NCBI RefSeq assembly: GCF_900111495.1
Contig: NZ_FOIU01000003.1
Location: 248,001-312,000 of the forward strand
DNA from: Chryseobacterium wanjuense
GTDB lineage: Bacteria; Bacteroidota; Bacteroidia; Flavobacteriales; Weeksellaceae
Length of the DNA: 64,000 nucleotides
Reading direction: 5' to 3'
Shown: one piece after another, positions 8,440 to 15,217 of the stretch
Position numbering within the stretch: position 1 is the stretch's first letter
Layout of the letters: every line of letters starts with the position of its first letter
The notes under the pieces: generated by a model
Told to the model about the DNA's origin: nothing
The model's input: the letters and a program-made list of their open reading frames with translations, nothing else
Databases searched by the model: none
Translations under genes and position numbers: made by a program

Positions 8440-10155
8440 ATGAAACTAAAAACGAAACTTACCCTGGGCGTTGGCCTTTTATTCTTCCTGATCGTTCTGC
8501 TTTCGGTGATGGGCTCTGTATATATCAACAAATTAAAATCTGACACGGAAAAAATTCTTATCGCCAACTACAACAGTATAGAATTCTCCAAAAACATGCT
8601 TTTGGCTTTAGATAAAATAAAATCAGACAGCTTAATTGCCATTAAAGATTTTCAGAAAAACAGTGCTTTACAGGAAAAAAATTTAACAGAGTTTGGTGAA
8701 AAAGAAGCGACCCAGAATCTTAATTTACATTTTAAAAATTACCTGCAGCAACCCAGTGACGATAAGGAAAAACTTATTCGTGAAGATCTGGTCACCATCA
8801 TGTCACTGAATATGAAAGGCATTGAAAGAAAGAGTGATATCGCGATCATCACAGCAGAAAATGCTACTTTTTGGATTGTAAGTCTGGGAACGGTTTGCTT
8901 TTTAATTGCTTTTATTTTGCTTTTTAATCTTCCACAGACTATTGCGGAACCTATCAATCAGCTGACCTTCAGTATACGGCAGATTGCGAATAAAAATTAT
9001 AATGAAAGAGTGCATTTCAAAGGCAGTGAAGAGTTCAACGATCTTGCTAACTCCTTCAATATCATGGCAGAAAAGCTTCAGGAATATGAAAGCAGCACCC
9101 TCTCGAAACAGCTGATGGATAAAAAACGTATCGAAACTTTGGTGAACAATATGCATGATGCCGTGATTGGTCTAGATGAAAATCATTTCATCTACATGAT
9201 TAATGATGAAGCCTTGAAAATCACCAATTTAAATAAAGAAGAAATCATCGGAAAAACAGTTCATGAAGTTGCTGTAAATAATGATCTGGTAAGAGAATTA
9301 CTCAAAAATATGGATCATCCGGTGAAAGAACCGATTAAAATCGTTACAGATAATAAAGAAAATTATTTCGAACAGGATATCATTCCGATTAATATTGTAA
9401 AGACCGGAGAGAAAGAAAAAAAATACATCGGAAGGGTAATTTTACTAAGAAATATTACACCTTTCAAAGAACTTGATTTTGCAAAAACCAATTTTATTGC
9501 AACGATTTCCCATGAATTAAAAACTCCTATTTCTGCTATAAAAATGGGTGTTCAGCTTTTAGGAAACCAGAAATTCGGAGAACTGAATGACCAGCAAAAA
9601 GAATTATTGAAAAGCATTAACGAAGACGGACAGCGCTTGCTCGACATTACGGGTGAACTATTAAACTTATCTCAAGTTGAAACCGGAAATATTCGCCTGA
9701 ATATTGAAAATTGTTCGCCAAAAGAAATTGTTCACGCCGCTATAAAAAATGTTGAAAAATTAGCCGAACAGAAAAATATTTCAATCAATTCTCAATTTTC
9801 AATTAATGATAATGATTTTGTTTCTGCGGATTTTGACAAAACCGTTTGGGTCATGAATAATTTTCTAAGTAATGCCATAAAACATTCTTTTCAGGATGAA
9901 AATATCCATATTTTAGTTGAAAAAATTGATTCAAACATCAAATTCAGCATTACGGATACTGGGAAAGGGATTGATGAAAAATACCATCGTCAAATCTTTG
10001 ACCGTTATTTTCAGGTTCCCGGCGAACATCAGAACGGAACAGGGCTCGGACTGGCCATTTCTAAAAACTTTATCGAAAAACAACATGGAGAAATTGGGGT
10101 AAACAGCTCTCTGAATCAGGGAAGTACTTTTTATTTTTCTTTACCTTTGGCTTAA
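8440..10155 (+). CDS. Membrane histidine kinase of the kdp operon (HAMP-PAS-HisKA-HATPase)
   Basis: A 571-residue sensor kinase. TM1 is about residues 8-28, an extracytoplasmic sensor of about 115 residues follows, then TM2 near 145-165, a HAMP segment, a PAS-like domain (MHDAVIGLDENHFIYMIND), an H-box (ATISHELKTP, His about 358), an N-box (NNFLSNAIKHS) and G-boxes (DTGKGIDE, GTGLGLAIS). It follows the short KdpD after 6 bp, so the two probably form the sensor together. A GTG at 8437 gives one extra residue. No response regulator follows; its partner must lie upstream of the window or elsewhere. Confidence 0.9.
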   Translation: MKLKTKLTLGVGLLFFLIVLLSVMGSVYINKLKSDTEKILIANYNSIEFSKNMLLALDKIKSDSLIAIKDFQKNSALQEKNLTEFGEKEATQNLNLHFKNYLQQPSDDKEKLIREDLVTIMSLNMKGIERKSDIAIITAENATFWIVSLGTVCFLIAFILLFNLPQTIAEPINQLTFSIRQIANKNYNERVHFKGSEEFNDLANSFNIMAEKLQEYESSTLSKQLMDKKRIETLVNNMHDAVIGLDENHFIYMINDEALKITNLNKEEIIGKTVHEVAVNNDLVRELLKNMDHPVKEPIKIVTDNKENYFEQDIIPINIVKTGEKEKKYIGRVILLRNITPFKELDFAKTNFIATISHELKTPISAIKMGVQLLGNQKFGELNDQQKELLKSINEDGQRLLDITGELLNLSQVETGNIRLNIENCSPKEIVHAAIKNVEKLAEQKNISINSQFSINDNDFVSADFDKTVWVMNNFLSNAIKHSFQDENIHILVEKIDSNIKFSITDTGKGIDEKYHRQIFDRYFQVPGEHQNGTGLGLAISKNFIEKQHGEIGVNSSLNQGSTFYFSLPLA

Positions 10156-10174
10156 ATAAAATTTTCTAAATTTG
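10147..10174 (+). promoter_or_regulatory. Predicted Bacteroidota promoter before secreted hypothetical gene
   Basis: TTG (10147-10149), 17 bp, then TAAATTTG (10167-10174) fits the TTG / TAnnTTTG consensus. It overlaps the end of the kinase gene and would start a transcript about 65 nt before the gene at 10249. Confidence 0.5.
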
Positions 10175-10248
10175 AAATAATTCTTCTTTCTATCTAGGAC
10201 TGAAGGCAAAACGGAGATTCCATAAAACTTATCCACCAAATATCACAT

Positions 10249-10716
10249 ATGAAAAATTTAAAAACTATTTTAATCATTTTATTAACATCGCTTATTAATT
10301 TTCACATTTTCGGACAAACTTTTACCATCGGTGAACTTGAAAAATTTAACAAGATGGATATGTCTTCATTTAAAAATGAAATCAAAAAACTGAATTATTC
10401 ATTTTATGATAAGACTGAAAGCCCATACTTTGTCCTGGTAGAATATGACAGCCCCGATTATCAGTATAAAATAGGAAAATTTGAATATGTAACAGACAAA
10501 ACTGGTGACAGAATTGAGTTTCAGTTCAAGGGAAAAGAGAATTATTCAAAGTATGAAAAGCTGATTCAAAGCTTAGGATATAAGAAAACAGAAACCGGTA
10601 AAATTCCGGGAGGAGAAGCTTATGTAGATTATTTCAAAAACAAAGCTCAAATCCGTCTGGTGTCTCCAAGAGAAGAATTGGAAAATGAATTTTTTACTAT
10701 TTTAGTTTTTAAATAA
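10249..10716 (+). CDS. Secreted hypothetical protein
   Basis: A 155-residue protein not recognised. It has a signal peptide (hydrophobic residues about 5-17 then HIFGQ), so it is likely periplasmic or exported. The mature part is charged, with aromatic residues spread evenly (FYDKTESPYFVLVEYDS) and no catalytic motif I can name. It has its own predicted promoter and is followed by an 86-bp gap with no clear terminator. It may be co-transcribed with the next small gene. Confidence 0.75.
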   Translation: MKNLKTILIILLTSLINFHIFGQTFTIGELEKFNKMDMSSFKNEIKKLNYSFYDKTESPYFVLVEYDSPDYQYKIGKFEYVTDKTGDRIEFQFKGKENYSKYEKLIQSLGYKKTETGKIPGGEAYVDYFKNKAQIRLVSPREELENEFFTILVFK

Positions 10717-10802
10717 TTAATACCATAAGATTTTATTATTTTTTACTGAATAAAAGAAAGACTGAAAAAATTTTTAGTTCGAGATCATAACAACAATTTA
10801 AA

Positions 10803-11282
10803 ATGCCGGATACAATATTTCTTTATTTCCTGATAGCTTCTATTCTCCTTCAGACAATTCTCGGAGTATTTTTTTTCAATCAAAAAAAGAAAATAATATC
10901 AGAATTTAAACAAACAGATTCAATAGAATTAGAAAATATAAACGGGGTAATTATTACAGAGAATGGATATTTTCGGAAAAATTTCAAATGGTGTAAATTC
11001 GACTTAATGATCAATCAAAATTCAATTTTCCTATTTCCAAAAAACTTTTATTTTATCCCCAATCGTGCGATTAATCTATTATTTTCCTATTCCGACAAAA
11101 AAAATACAAAACGTCCTGAACTTTTGAGAGAGTTTAACATTGGAAAACATAGTATTGAACTGGTGTACTACCGTAGATTTTTCTTAGCAGAATATAAAAA
11201 AATTTATTTAAAAAACTTAAACCCAGAACAACTTTCCATTTTAGAAAATTCACTAAATGGTAAGAGCAGAAGATTTTATTAA
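10803..11282 (+). CDS. Membrane-anchored hypothetical protein
   Basis: A 159-residue protein not recognised. It has one N-terminal transmembrane segment (about residues 4-24, FLYFLIASILLQTILGVFFF), then KKK and a cytoplasmic beta-rich region (GVIITENGYFRKNFKWCKFDLMI) that looks like a small PH-like fold by pattern only. No catalytic motif. It ends just before a truncated reading frame and a strong hairpin. Confidence 0.7.
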   Translation: MPDTIFLYFLIASILLQTILGVFFFNQKKKIISEFKQTDSIELENINGVIITENGYFRKNFKWCKFDLMINQNSIFLFPKNFYFIPNRAINLLFSYSDKKNTKRPELLREFNIGKHSIELVYYRRFFLAEYKKIYLKNLNPEQLSILENSLNGKSRRFY

Positions 11283-11283
11283 T

Positions 11284-11433
11284 ATGAAAATAGAGCTTAT
11301 CCCCGTTATAGAAATTACAAATTACGATCAGGATATGCCTAAGTTTTGGGGCGGGAGCTTTGCTCCCGCCCCAAAACTTTTTATAAATAACCATTCAGAA
11401 CAGAATAACAAACTTTGCAATCAAACATTTTAA
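11284..11433 (+). pseudogene. Possible 5' remnant of a gene, interrupted by a hairpin
   Basis: A 49-codon frame starts MKIELIPVIEITNYDQDMP, which reads like the beginning of a normal flavobacterial hypothetical protein. It then runs straight into the GC-rich 18-bp palindrome at 11341-11379 and stops at 11431. The coding-like part is only the first 19 codons, so this may be a gene truncated by insertion of the palindrome. It could also be chance. Confidence 0.35.
11341..11382. terminator. Perfect 18-bp GC-rich hairpin, probable bidirectional terminator
   Basis: The arms are 11341-11358 (AAGTTTTGGGGCGGGAGC) and 11362-11379, perfectly complementary, with a 3-nt loop. T-tracts flank it on the plus strand and A-tracts on the other side of the stem, so it could stop transcription from either direction. 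Its GC-rich core stands out in AT-rich DNA. Confidence 0.75.
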
Positions 11434-11445
11434 AATGTATATTTG
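11415..11445 (+). promoter_or_regulatory. Strong predicted promoter for the DUF389 gene
   Basis: TTG (11415-11417), 20 bp, TATATTTG (11438-11445) is a full match to the Bacteroidota consensus. The predicted start falls at about 11451, in the G-run that opens the leader hairpin at 11448-11482. Confidence 0.6.
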
Positions 11446-11447
11446 CA

Positions 11448-11487
11448 AAAGGGGGGATGAAATAATATTTCATCCCCCCTTTTTTTA
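11448..11487 (+). terminator. Leader hairpin with T-tract (attenuator or tiny RNA)
   Basis: The arms 11448-11463 (AAAGGGGGGATGAAAT) and 11467-11482 form a perfect 16-bp stem with a 3-nt loop, followed by a run of Ts to 11487. It lies directly at the predicted transcription start of the DUF389 gene and 26 bp before its ATG. It therefore looks like an intrinsic terminator inside a leader, or the body of a roughly 35-nt RNA. Confidence 0.7.
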
Positions 11488-11513
11488 TTTAATTTAACAC
11501 AATACGATTTGAC

Positions 11514-12809
11514 ATGAAAAACACAATTTCTAATTTTCTTAACCTGCATACAGGAGAAGAAAGTCCTACCCTTGTCCTTGAAAATGTGACGAGTAACGTT
11601 TCCTTCCGAGGCGCTAACCTTTGGATTCTGGCATGTGCAATTTTAATCGCTTCAGTAGGTCTTAATGTAAATTCTACAGCGGTAATTATTGGAGCCATGC
11701 TTATTTCTCCGTTGATGGGACCTATTGTTGGGGCAGGTTTTGCATTGGCAACATTCAATTTCAGTTTATTAAAAAAATCAATTAAAAACTTAATTATAGC
11801 GACAATTGTAAGTCTGGCGGTATCTTCTTTGTATTTTTATCTCAGTCCGTTCAAAGAAGCGCAATCTGAACTTTTGGCAAGAACTTCTCCCAATATTTAT
11901 GACGTACTTATCGCTTTCTTTGGCGGAGTTGTAGGCGCGATATCCATTACCCGAATCGAAAAAGGAAATCCTATTCCTGGTGTCGCCATTGCTACGGCTC
12001 TCATGCCGCCACTTTGTACCGCGGGATTTGGGATTGCGACGGGCAATTTTGCGTTTGTTGCAGGCGCATTTTACCTGTATACGATCAATTGTTTTTTTAT
12101 TTGTATTTCGACTTTTTTAATTATAAAATTTTTAAAATATCCATCGATACAATCCACCAATAAAGTCTATGAAAAAAGAATCCGATACGGAATTTCGGTA
12201 TTGATTATTATCATGATCGTTCCAAGCTGTTATCTGGCTTACAATCTCCTTACCGAGAAAAAATACACCCAAAATGTAGAAAAGTTCATCAACAATGAAT
12301 TTACAAAAAACGGATATACAGTCATTTACAAAAAAGTTGATTACCACACCAATCCAAAATCAATCGAGCTGGCATTTTTATCCAAAACATTCGACAGTGC
12401 AGAAATAAAAAAACTGAATACCACCTTAAAAGACTTCGGGATCAACAATACTCATCTGATTATCAAGCAAAATACAACAGATTTGAAAACCGAAATCCTT
12501 AATGAAATCAATCTTCAGAAAAACAATATTTCCGAAAAAGATGTTCAGATCAATGTTTTAAAAAATGAATTAAATCAATATAAAATGAATGATCCGGAAT
12601 TGATCAAAGAGATCAAAATTTTATTCCCGGAAATCAACGAGATAGCTGTTGGAAAAGTTCAAAATTTCTACAAAAAGGATTCTACGGCAGTCGAAACCGC
12701 TTTACTTTACAATTCCAACTCTAAAATTGATGAACAAAAACTTCAATCCTGGCTGGAAAATAAATTGAAATCCAATAAAATTATTTTAGTAAATACTAAT
12801 GTCCAATAG
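11514..12809 (+). CDS. DUF389 family membrane protein
   Basis: A 431-residue protein. Six or so transmembrane helices in the N-terminal 230 residues carry the DUF389 hallmarks: LNVNSTAVIIGAMLISPLMGPI, FGGVVGAISITR and GVAIATALMPPLCTAGFG. The C-terminal half (after about residue 235) is soluble, charged and possibly coiled. The biochemical function of the family is not established; transport or signalling across the inner membrane is usually assumed. Its expression is probably controlled by the leader hairpin. Confidence 0.88.
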   Translation: MKNTISNFLNLHTGEESPTLVLENVTSNVSFRGANLWILACAILIASVGLNVNSTAVIIGAMLISPLMGPIVGAGFALATFNFSLLKKSIKNLIIATIVSLAVSSLYFYLSPFKEAQSELLARTSPNIYDVLIAFFGGVVGAISITRIEKGNPIPGVAIATALMPPLCTAGFGIATGNFAFVAGAFYLYTINCFFICISTFLIIKFLKYPSIQSTNKVYEKRIRYGISVLIIIMIVPSCYLAYNLLTEKKYTQNVEKFINNEFTKNGYTVIYKKVDYHTNPKSIELAFLSKTFDSAEIKKLNTTLKDFGINNTHLIIKQNTTDLKTEILNEINLQKNNISEKDVQINVLKNELNQYKMNDPELIKEIKILFPEINEIAVGKVQNFYKKDSTAVETALLYNSNSKIDEQKLQSWLENKLKSNKIILVNTNVQ

Positions 12810-12852
12810 GTTTTTAGAAGAAAATACGGTAATTTAGATCAATAAAAATAAA

Positions 12853-13410
12853 ATGGCCGCAACATTTTTCGCAACACCCCAAGAATTCCGGAAATGGCTG
12901 GAAAAACACCATACATCTGAAAAAGAATTATTGGTCGGATTCTACAAAGTCGGAACCAAAAAACCATCTATGACATGGTCTGAATCTGTAGATCAGGCTC
13001 TGTGTTTTGGCTGGATCGACGGGGTGAGAAAGTCTATCGATGAACATTCGTACAGCATTCGTTTTACACCAAGAAAACCGACAAGTATCTGGAGCGCCAT
13101 TAATATTAAAAAAGTTGAAGAACTCACAAAAGCCAGGCTCATGACTCTGGAAGGGCAAAAAGCGTTTGACTTAAGAAAAGAAGAAAAATCTGCCATTTAT
13201 TCCCACGAAAAAGAACCTGCAACCCTTGACCCTGACTATGAAAAACAGTTTAAAGCCAACAAAAAAGCATGGGAATTTTTTAATAATCAGGCTCCATCTT
13301 ACAGGAAAGTGATGCTTCATTGGATCATGAGTGCGAAACAGGAAAAAACAAGGCTGTCGAGACTGGAAAAGACGATCAGGGAAAGTGAATTGGGGAAGAG
13401 AATATTATAA
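12853..13410 (+). CDS. YdeI/OmpD-associated family protein
   Basis: A 185-residue cytoplasmic protein of the YdeI (bacteriocin-protection/OmpD-associated) family. Diagnostic blocks are FATPQEFRKWLEKHH, SMTWSESVDQALCFGWIDG, RFTPRKPTSIWSAINI and the C-terminal RLSRLEKTIRE helix. Members have been linked to resistance to peptides or polymyxin in some species, but the mechanism is unclear. A TAATTTAG box about 20 bp before the start is a near match to a -7 element. It ends 10 bp before the next gene, so the two may share a transcript. Confidence 0.88.
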   Translation: MAATFFATPQEFRKWLEKHHTSEKELLVGFYKVGTKKPSMTWSESVDQALCFGWIDGVRKSIDEHSYSIRFTPRKPTSIWSAINIKKVEELTKARLMTLEGQKAFDLRKEEKSAIYSHEKEPATLDPDYEKQFKANKKAWEFFNNQAPSYRKVMLHWIMSAKQEKTRLSRLEKTIRESELGKRIL

Positions 13411-13420
13411 AAAATTAAAA

Positions 13421-14170
13421 ATGAACAATGATTTACAAAATGAAATGAATTTACATTCAGCAGGAGCAACGGTAAGACATGCTTCTGTTTTTAATCATTT
13501 GGAAACTTATAAAAATCAATTTCAGCTAAGCCAGGAATTTATCAATAAATGGGTGCTTCCTTTATACATGAAGATCAGAAATCCTCACGATAATTCATGG
13601 ATCGATTATATTAAACATCATAAAGATGAGATAACAGAAGAAGTTGTATTAGCACTTCTGGGAGATTTTAACTGGAGAACCAGAACCGTAGGAGCTTATT
13701 TTTCTGCAATAAAAAACTATGAGAATCAAATAGATATCATCGGAATTCATTTGCTTAAAAGTGAAGTATGCTACGCCGGAGATGTGTACGCAGTGGTACT
13801 TGCATTTTACAACACACCCAAAACCATTGAATATTTAAATCAATATCTGGAATATTATTTACAAAAACCTGAGCTATATTTTGATCAGGAAAGGGTTTTA
13901 GAAACCGTTGCATATCTTGATAGTGTAAACAAAACCAATCATCTTTCCAAACATTTGGATCAATGGAACACCATGCTGGAAAGCCGTGGTGAGATTTCCA
14001 AAATAAGAACTATTCAAATTGCTAAAATAATTGAAGAGCAGGAAGGTAAAACCAAGGCTCAAAATTTTTTAAATACATTAAATCACGTTATCATAAATCC
14101 TGAATTGAGTACTAAACATATTTCTGAACAAATTGTTCTTTTAAATAAATTGAGAGATTTCTTCGCTTAA
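13421..14170 (+). CDS. DUF6000 family protein
   Basis: A 249-residue cytoplasmic protein, all-helical by pattern. The block ALLGDFNWRTRTVGAYFSAI, followed by IGIHLLKSEVCYAGDVYAVVLAF, matches what I know of DUF6000, a family often found among polymorphic-toxin immunity genes. The frame is open further upstream (13331) inside the preceding gene, but MNNDLQNEMN at 13421 is the sensible start. It sits next to an Imm22 gene, so an orphan immunity role is possible. Confidence 0.65.
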   Translation: MNNDLQNEMNLHSAGATVRHASVFNHLETYKNQFQLSQEFINKWVLPLYMKIRNPHDNSWIDYIKHHKDEITEEVVLALLGDFNWRTRTVGAYFSAIKNYENQIDIIGIHLLKSEVCYAGDVYAVVLAFYNTPKTIEYLNQYLEYYLQKPELYFDQERVLETVAYLDSVNKTNHLSKHLDQWNTMLESRGEISKIRTIQIAKIIEEQEGKTKAQNFLNTLNHVIINPELSTKHISEQIVLLNKLRDFFA

Positions 14171-14180
14171 AATATTGTCA

Positions 14181-14188
14181 TACCTTTG
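14181..14188 (+). promoter_or_regulatory. Predicted -7 element for the Imm22 gene
   Basis: TACCTTTG matches TAnnTTTG and lies 37 bp before the ATG at 14225. No TTG at the normal distance was found, so this is weak on its own. Confidence 0.35.
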
Positions 14189-14224
14189 ATTTTTCAAGTA
14201 ATTTTTAAATTTTAAAAAAAATAA

Positions 14225-14623
14225 ATGAATACAGATACACTAGATTTCTGGGTAGGAAATTTCAACAGCGAGGAAGATTTTTATGAATTTGTGGAAGAAG
14301 ATGAAAATTTCTACATGGAAGAAGAATCTGATGAAAAATATATTTCAAAATTTGCAGAATCGCAGGACACGATCTGGCTGGATCATGATTTTGTAGAATA
14401 TGGTTTTGAAGACGGAAACAGAACGATCTACGAAAAATTTGCAGAATATTCTTTTGCAGAACAATGGCTTCCTATTTTAATCAACAGACTCAATGAGCTT
14501 AATCTTGATATGAATATCAATTCTATTATTTTTCTGAACAGAGGACAAATTCCTAAGCCTGTCTCTGTGGAAGATGATTTATTTTCTTTGGTTTATGTCG
14601 GCGGGATCGAATATAGTGCTTAA
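14225..14623 (+). CDS. Imm22-type immunity protein (orphan)
   Basis: A very acidic 132-residue cytoplasmic protein. The N-terminal FWVGNFNSEEDFYEFVEED, the TIWLDHDFVEYGFED block and the late NSIIFLNRGQ strand fit the Imm22 immunity family of contact-dependent/polymorphic toxin systems. No toxin is adjacent, so it is best read as an orphan immunity gene that protects against toxins of neighbours. It ends just before a bidirectional hairpin at 14657-14681. Family call from pattern only. Confidence 0.65.
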   Translation: MNTDTLDFWVGNFNSEEDFYEFVEEDENFYMEEESDEKYISKFAESQDTIWLDHDFVEYGFEDGNRTIYEKFAEYSFAEQWLPILINRLNELNLDMNINSIIFLNRGQIPKPVSVEDDLFSLVYVGGIEYSA

Positions 14624-14656
14624 AATATTTTTAAAATTGTAAATAATAAATAATCA

Positions 14657-14681
14657 AAACTTCCGCATATAGCGGAAGTTT
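14657..14681. terminator. Bidirectional hairpin between Imm22 gene and small minus-strand ORF
   Basis: AAACTTCCGC (14657-14666) and GCGGAAGTTT (14672-14681) form a perfect 10-bp stem with loop ATATA. It would terminate the Imm22 transcript and, on the other strand, the small peptide transcript at 14746-14832. Confidence 0.65.
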
Positions 14682-14745
14682 CTATCAAAAACCAATAACA
14701 TCCCACTATAGAGGAATATACTCAAAATGTCAACCTTTTCGTTGG

Positions 14746-14832
14746 TTAACAGTAAAAATTACAAGTTATAACAATCGCAGACAACGCTGATAAGCAAAGC
14801 ACAAGTAATAGTGCAATTTTCAGAAGTCTCAT
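14746..14832 (-). CDS. Candidate 28-residue hydrophobic peptide
   Basis: A short minus-strand frame begins MRLLKIALLLVLCLSALSAI and ends CNFYC. It has a basic start, one 17-residue hydrophobic segment and three cysteines. It is supported by a predicted promoter exactly in place (TTG-N19-TATGTTTG at 14856-14885), an A-rich leader of about 17 nt and a terminator hairpin downstream. It could be a small membrane protein, a type I toxin-like peptide or a lipopeptide. I know no family for it. Confidence 0.45.
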   Translation of the reverse strand: MRLLKIALLLVLCLSALSAIVITCNFYC

Positions 14833-14855
14833 TTGTGTTGTTTTTTAAATTCGTA

Positions 14856-14885
14856 CAAACATAATATTTTTTTTCAAAGCGACAA
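14856..14885 (-). promoter_or_regulatory. Predicted promoter for the 28-residue peptide
   Basis: On the minus strand TTG (14885-14883), 19 bp, TATGTTTG (14863-14856) matches the Bacteroidota consensus fully. The predicted start is about 17 nt before the ATG at 14832. Confidence 0.5.
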
Positions 14886-14992
14886 AAAATATTGAAAACG
14901 TGATCTTTATGATTAAAAATTATTTTTAATTAATATTCTTATTTTGAATAATTATTTTAATATTTAATGAATTATATTTTTATGAAAACAAA

Positions 14993-15022
14993 AAAAACCT
15001 TCACATGAAGTGAAAGTTTTTT
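14993..15022. terminator. Hairpin AACCTTCAC / GTGAAAGTT with T- and A-tracts
   Basis: A 9-bp stem with one mismatch and loop ATGAA, flanked by an A-run on the left and a T-run on the right. It is an orphan terminator-like hairpin inside a stretch of about 400 bp with no long gene. Confidence 0.4.
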
Positions 15023-15066
15023 ATTTTTATTTTTTTTGTTAATATTCTGAATGTTATAAGATAATG

Positions 15067-15179
15067 GATGCTTCGACTCCGTTCAGCATGACACCGCTAA
15101 TACTAACTGCTAAATCTATTGTTAAGAATTAATATACGAATTGAATTGCCAGTATCATGCTGAGCCTCTCGAAGCATCT
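15067..15179. repeat. Dispersed-type palindromic element (GATGCTTCGA...TCGAAGCATC)
   Basis: The arms 15067-15092 (starting GATGCTTCGACTCC, ending CAGCATGAC) and 15153-15179 (TATCATGCTGAGCC...TCGAAGCATCT) are imperfectly complementary and separated by about 60 bp of AT-rich DNA. The same words occur as intergenic repeats in many bacterial genomes, so this looks like a REP/MITE-like element next to the polA 3' end. Confidence 0.6.
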
Positions 15180-15217
15180 ATTGAATTTCTATAATATTTT
15201 ACTACCCCCCCTATAAA

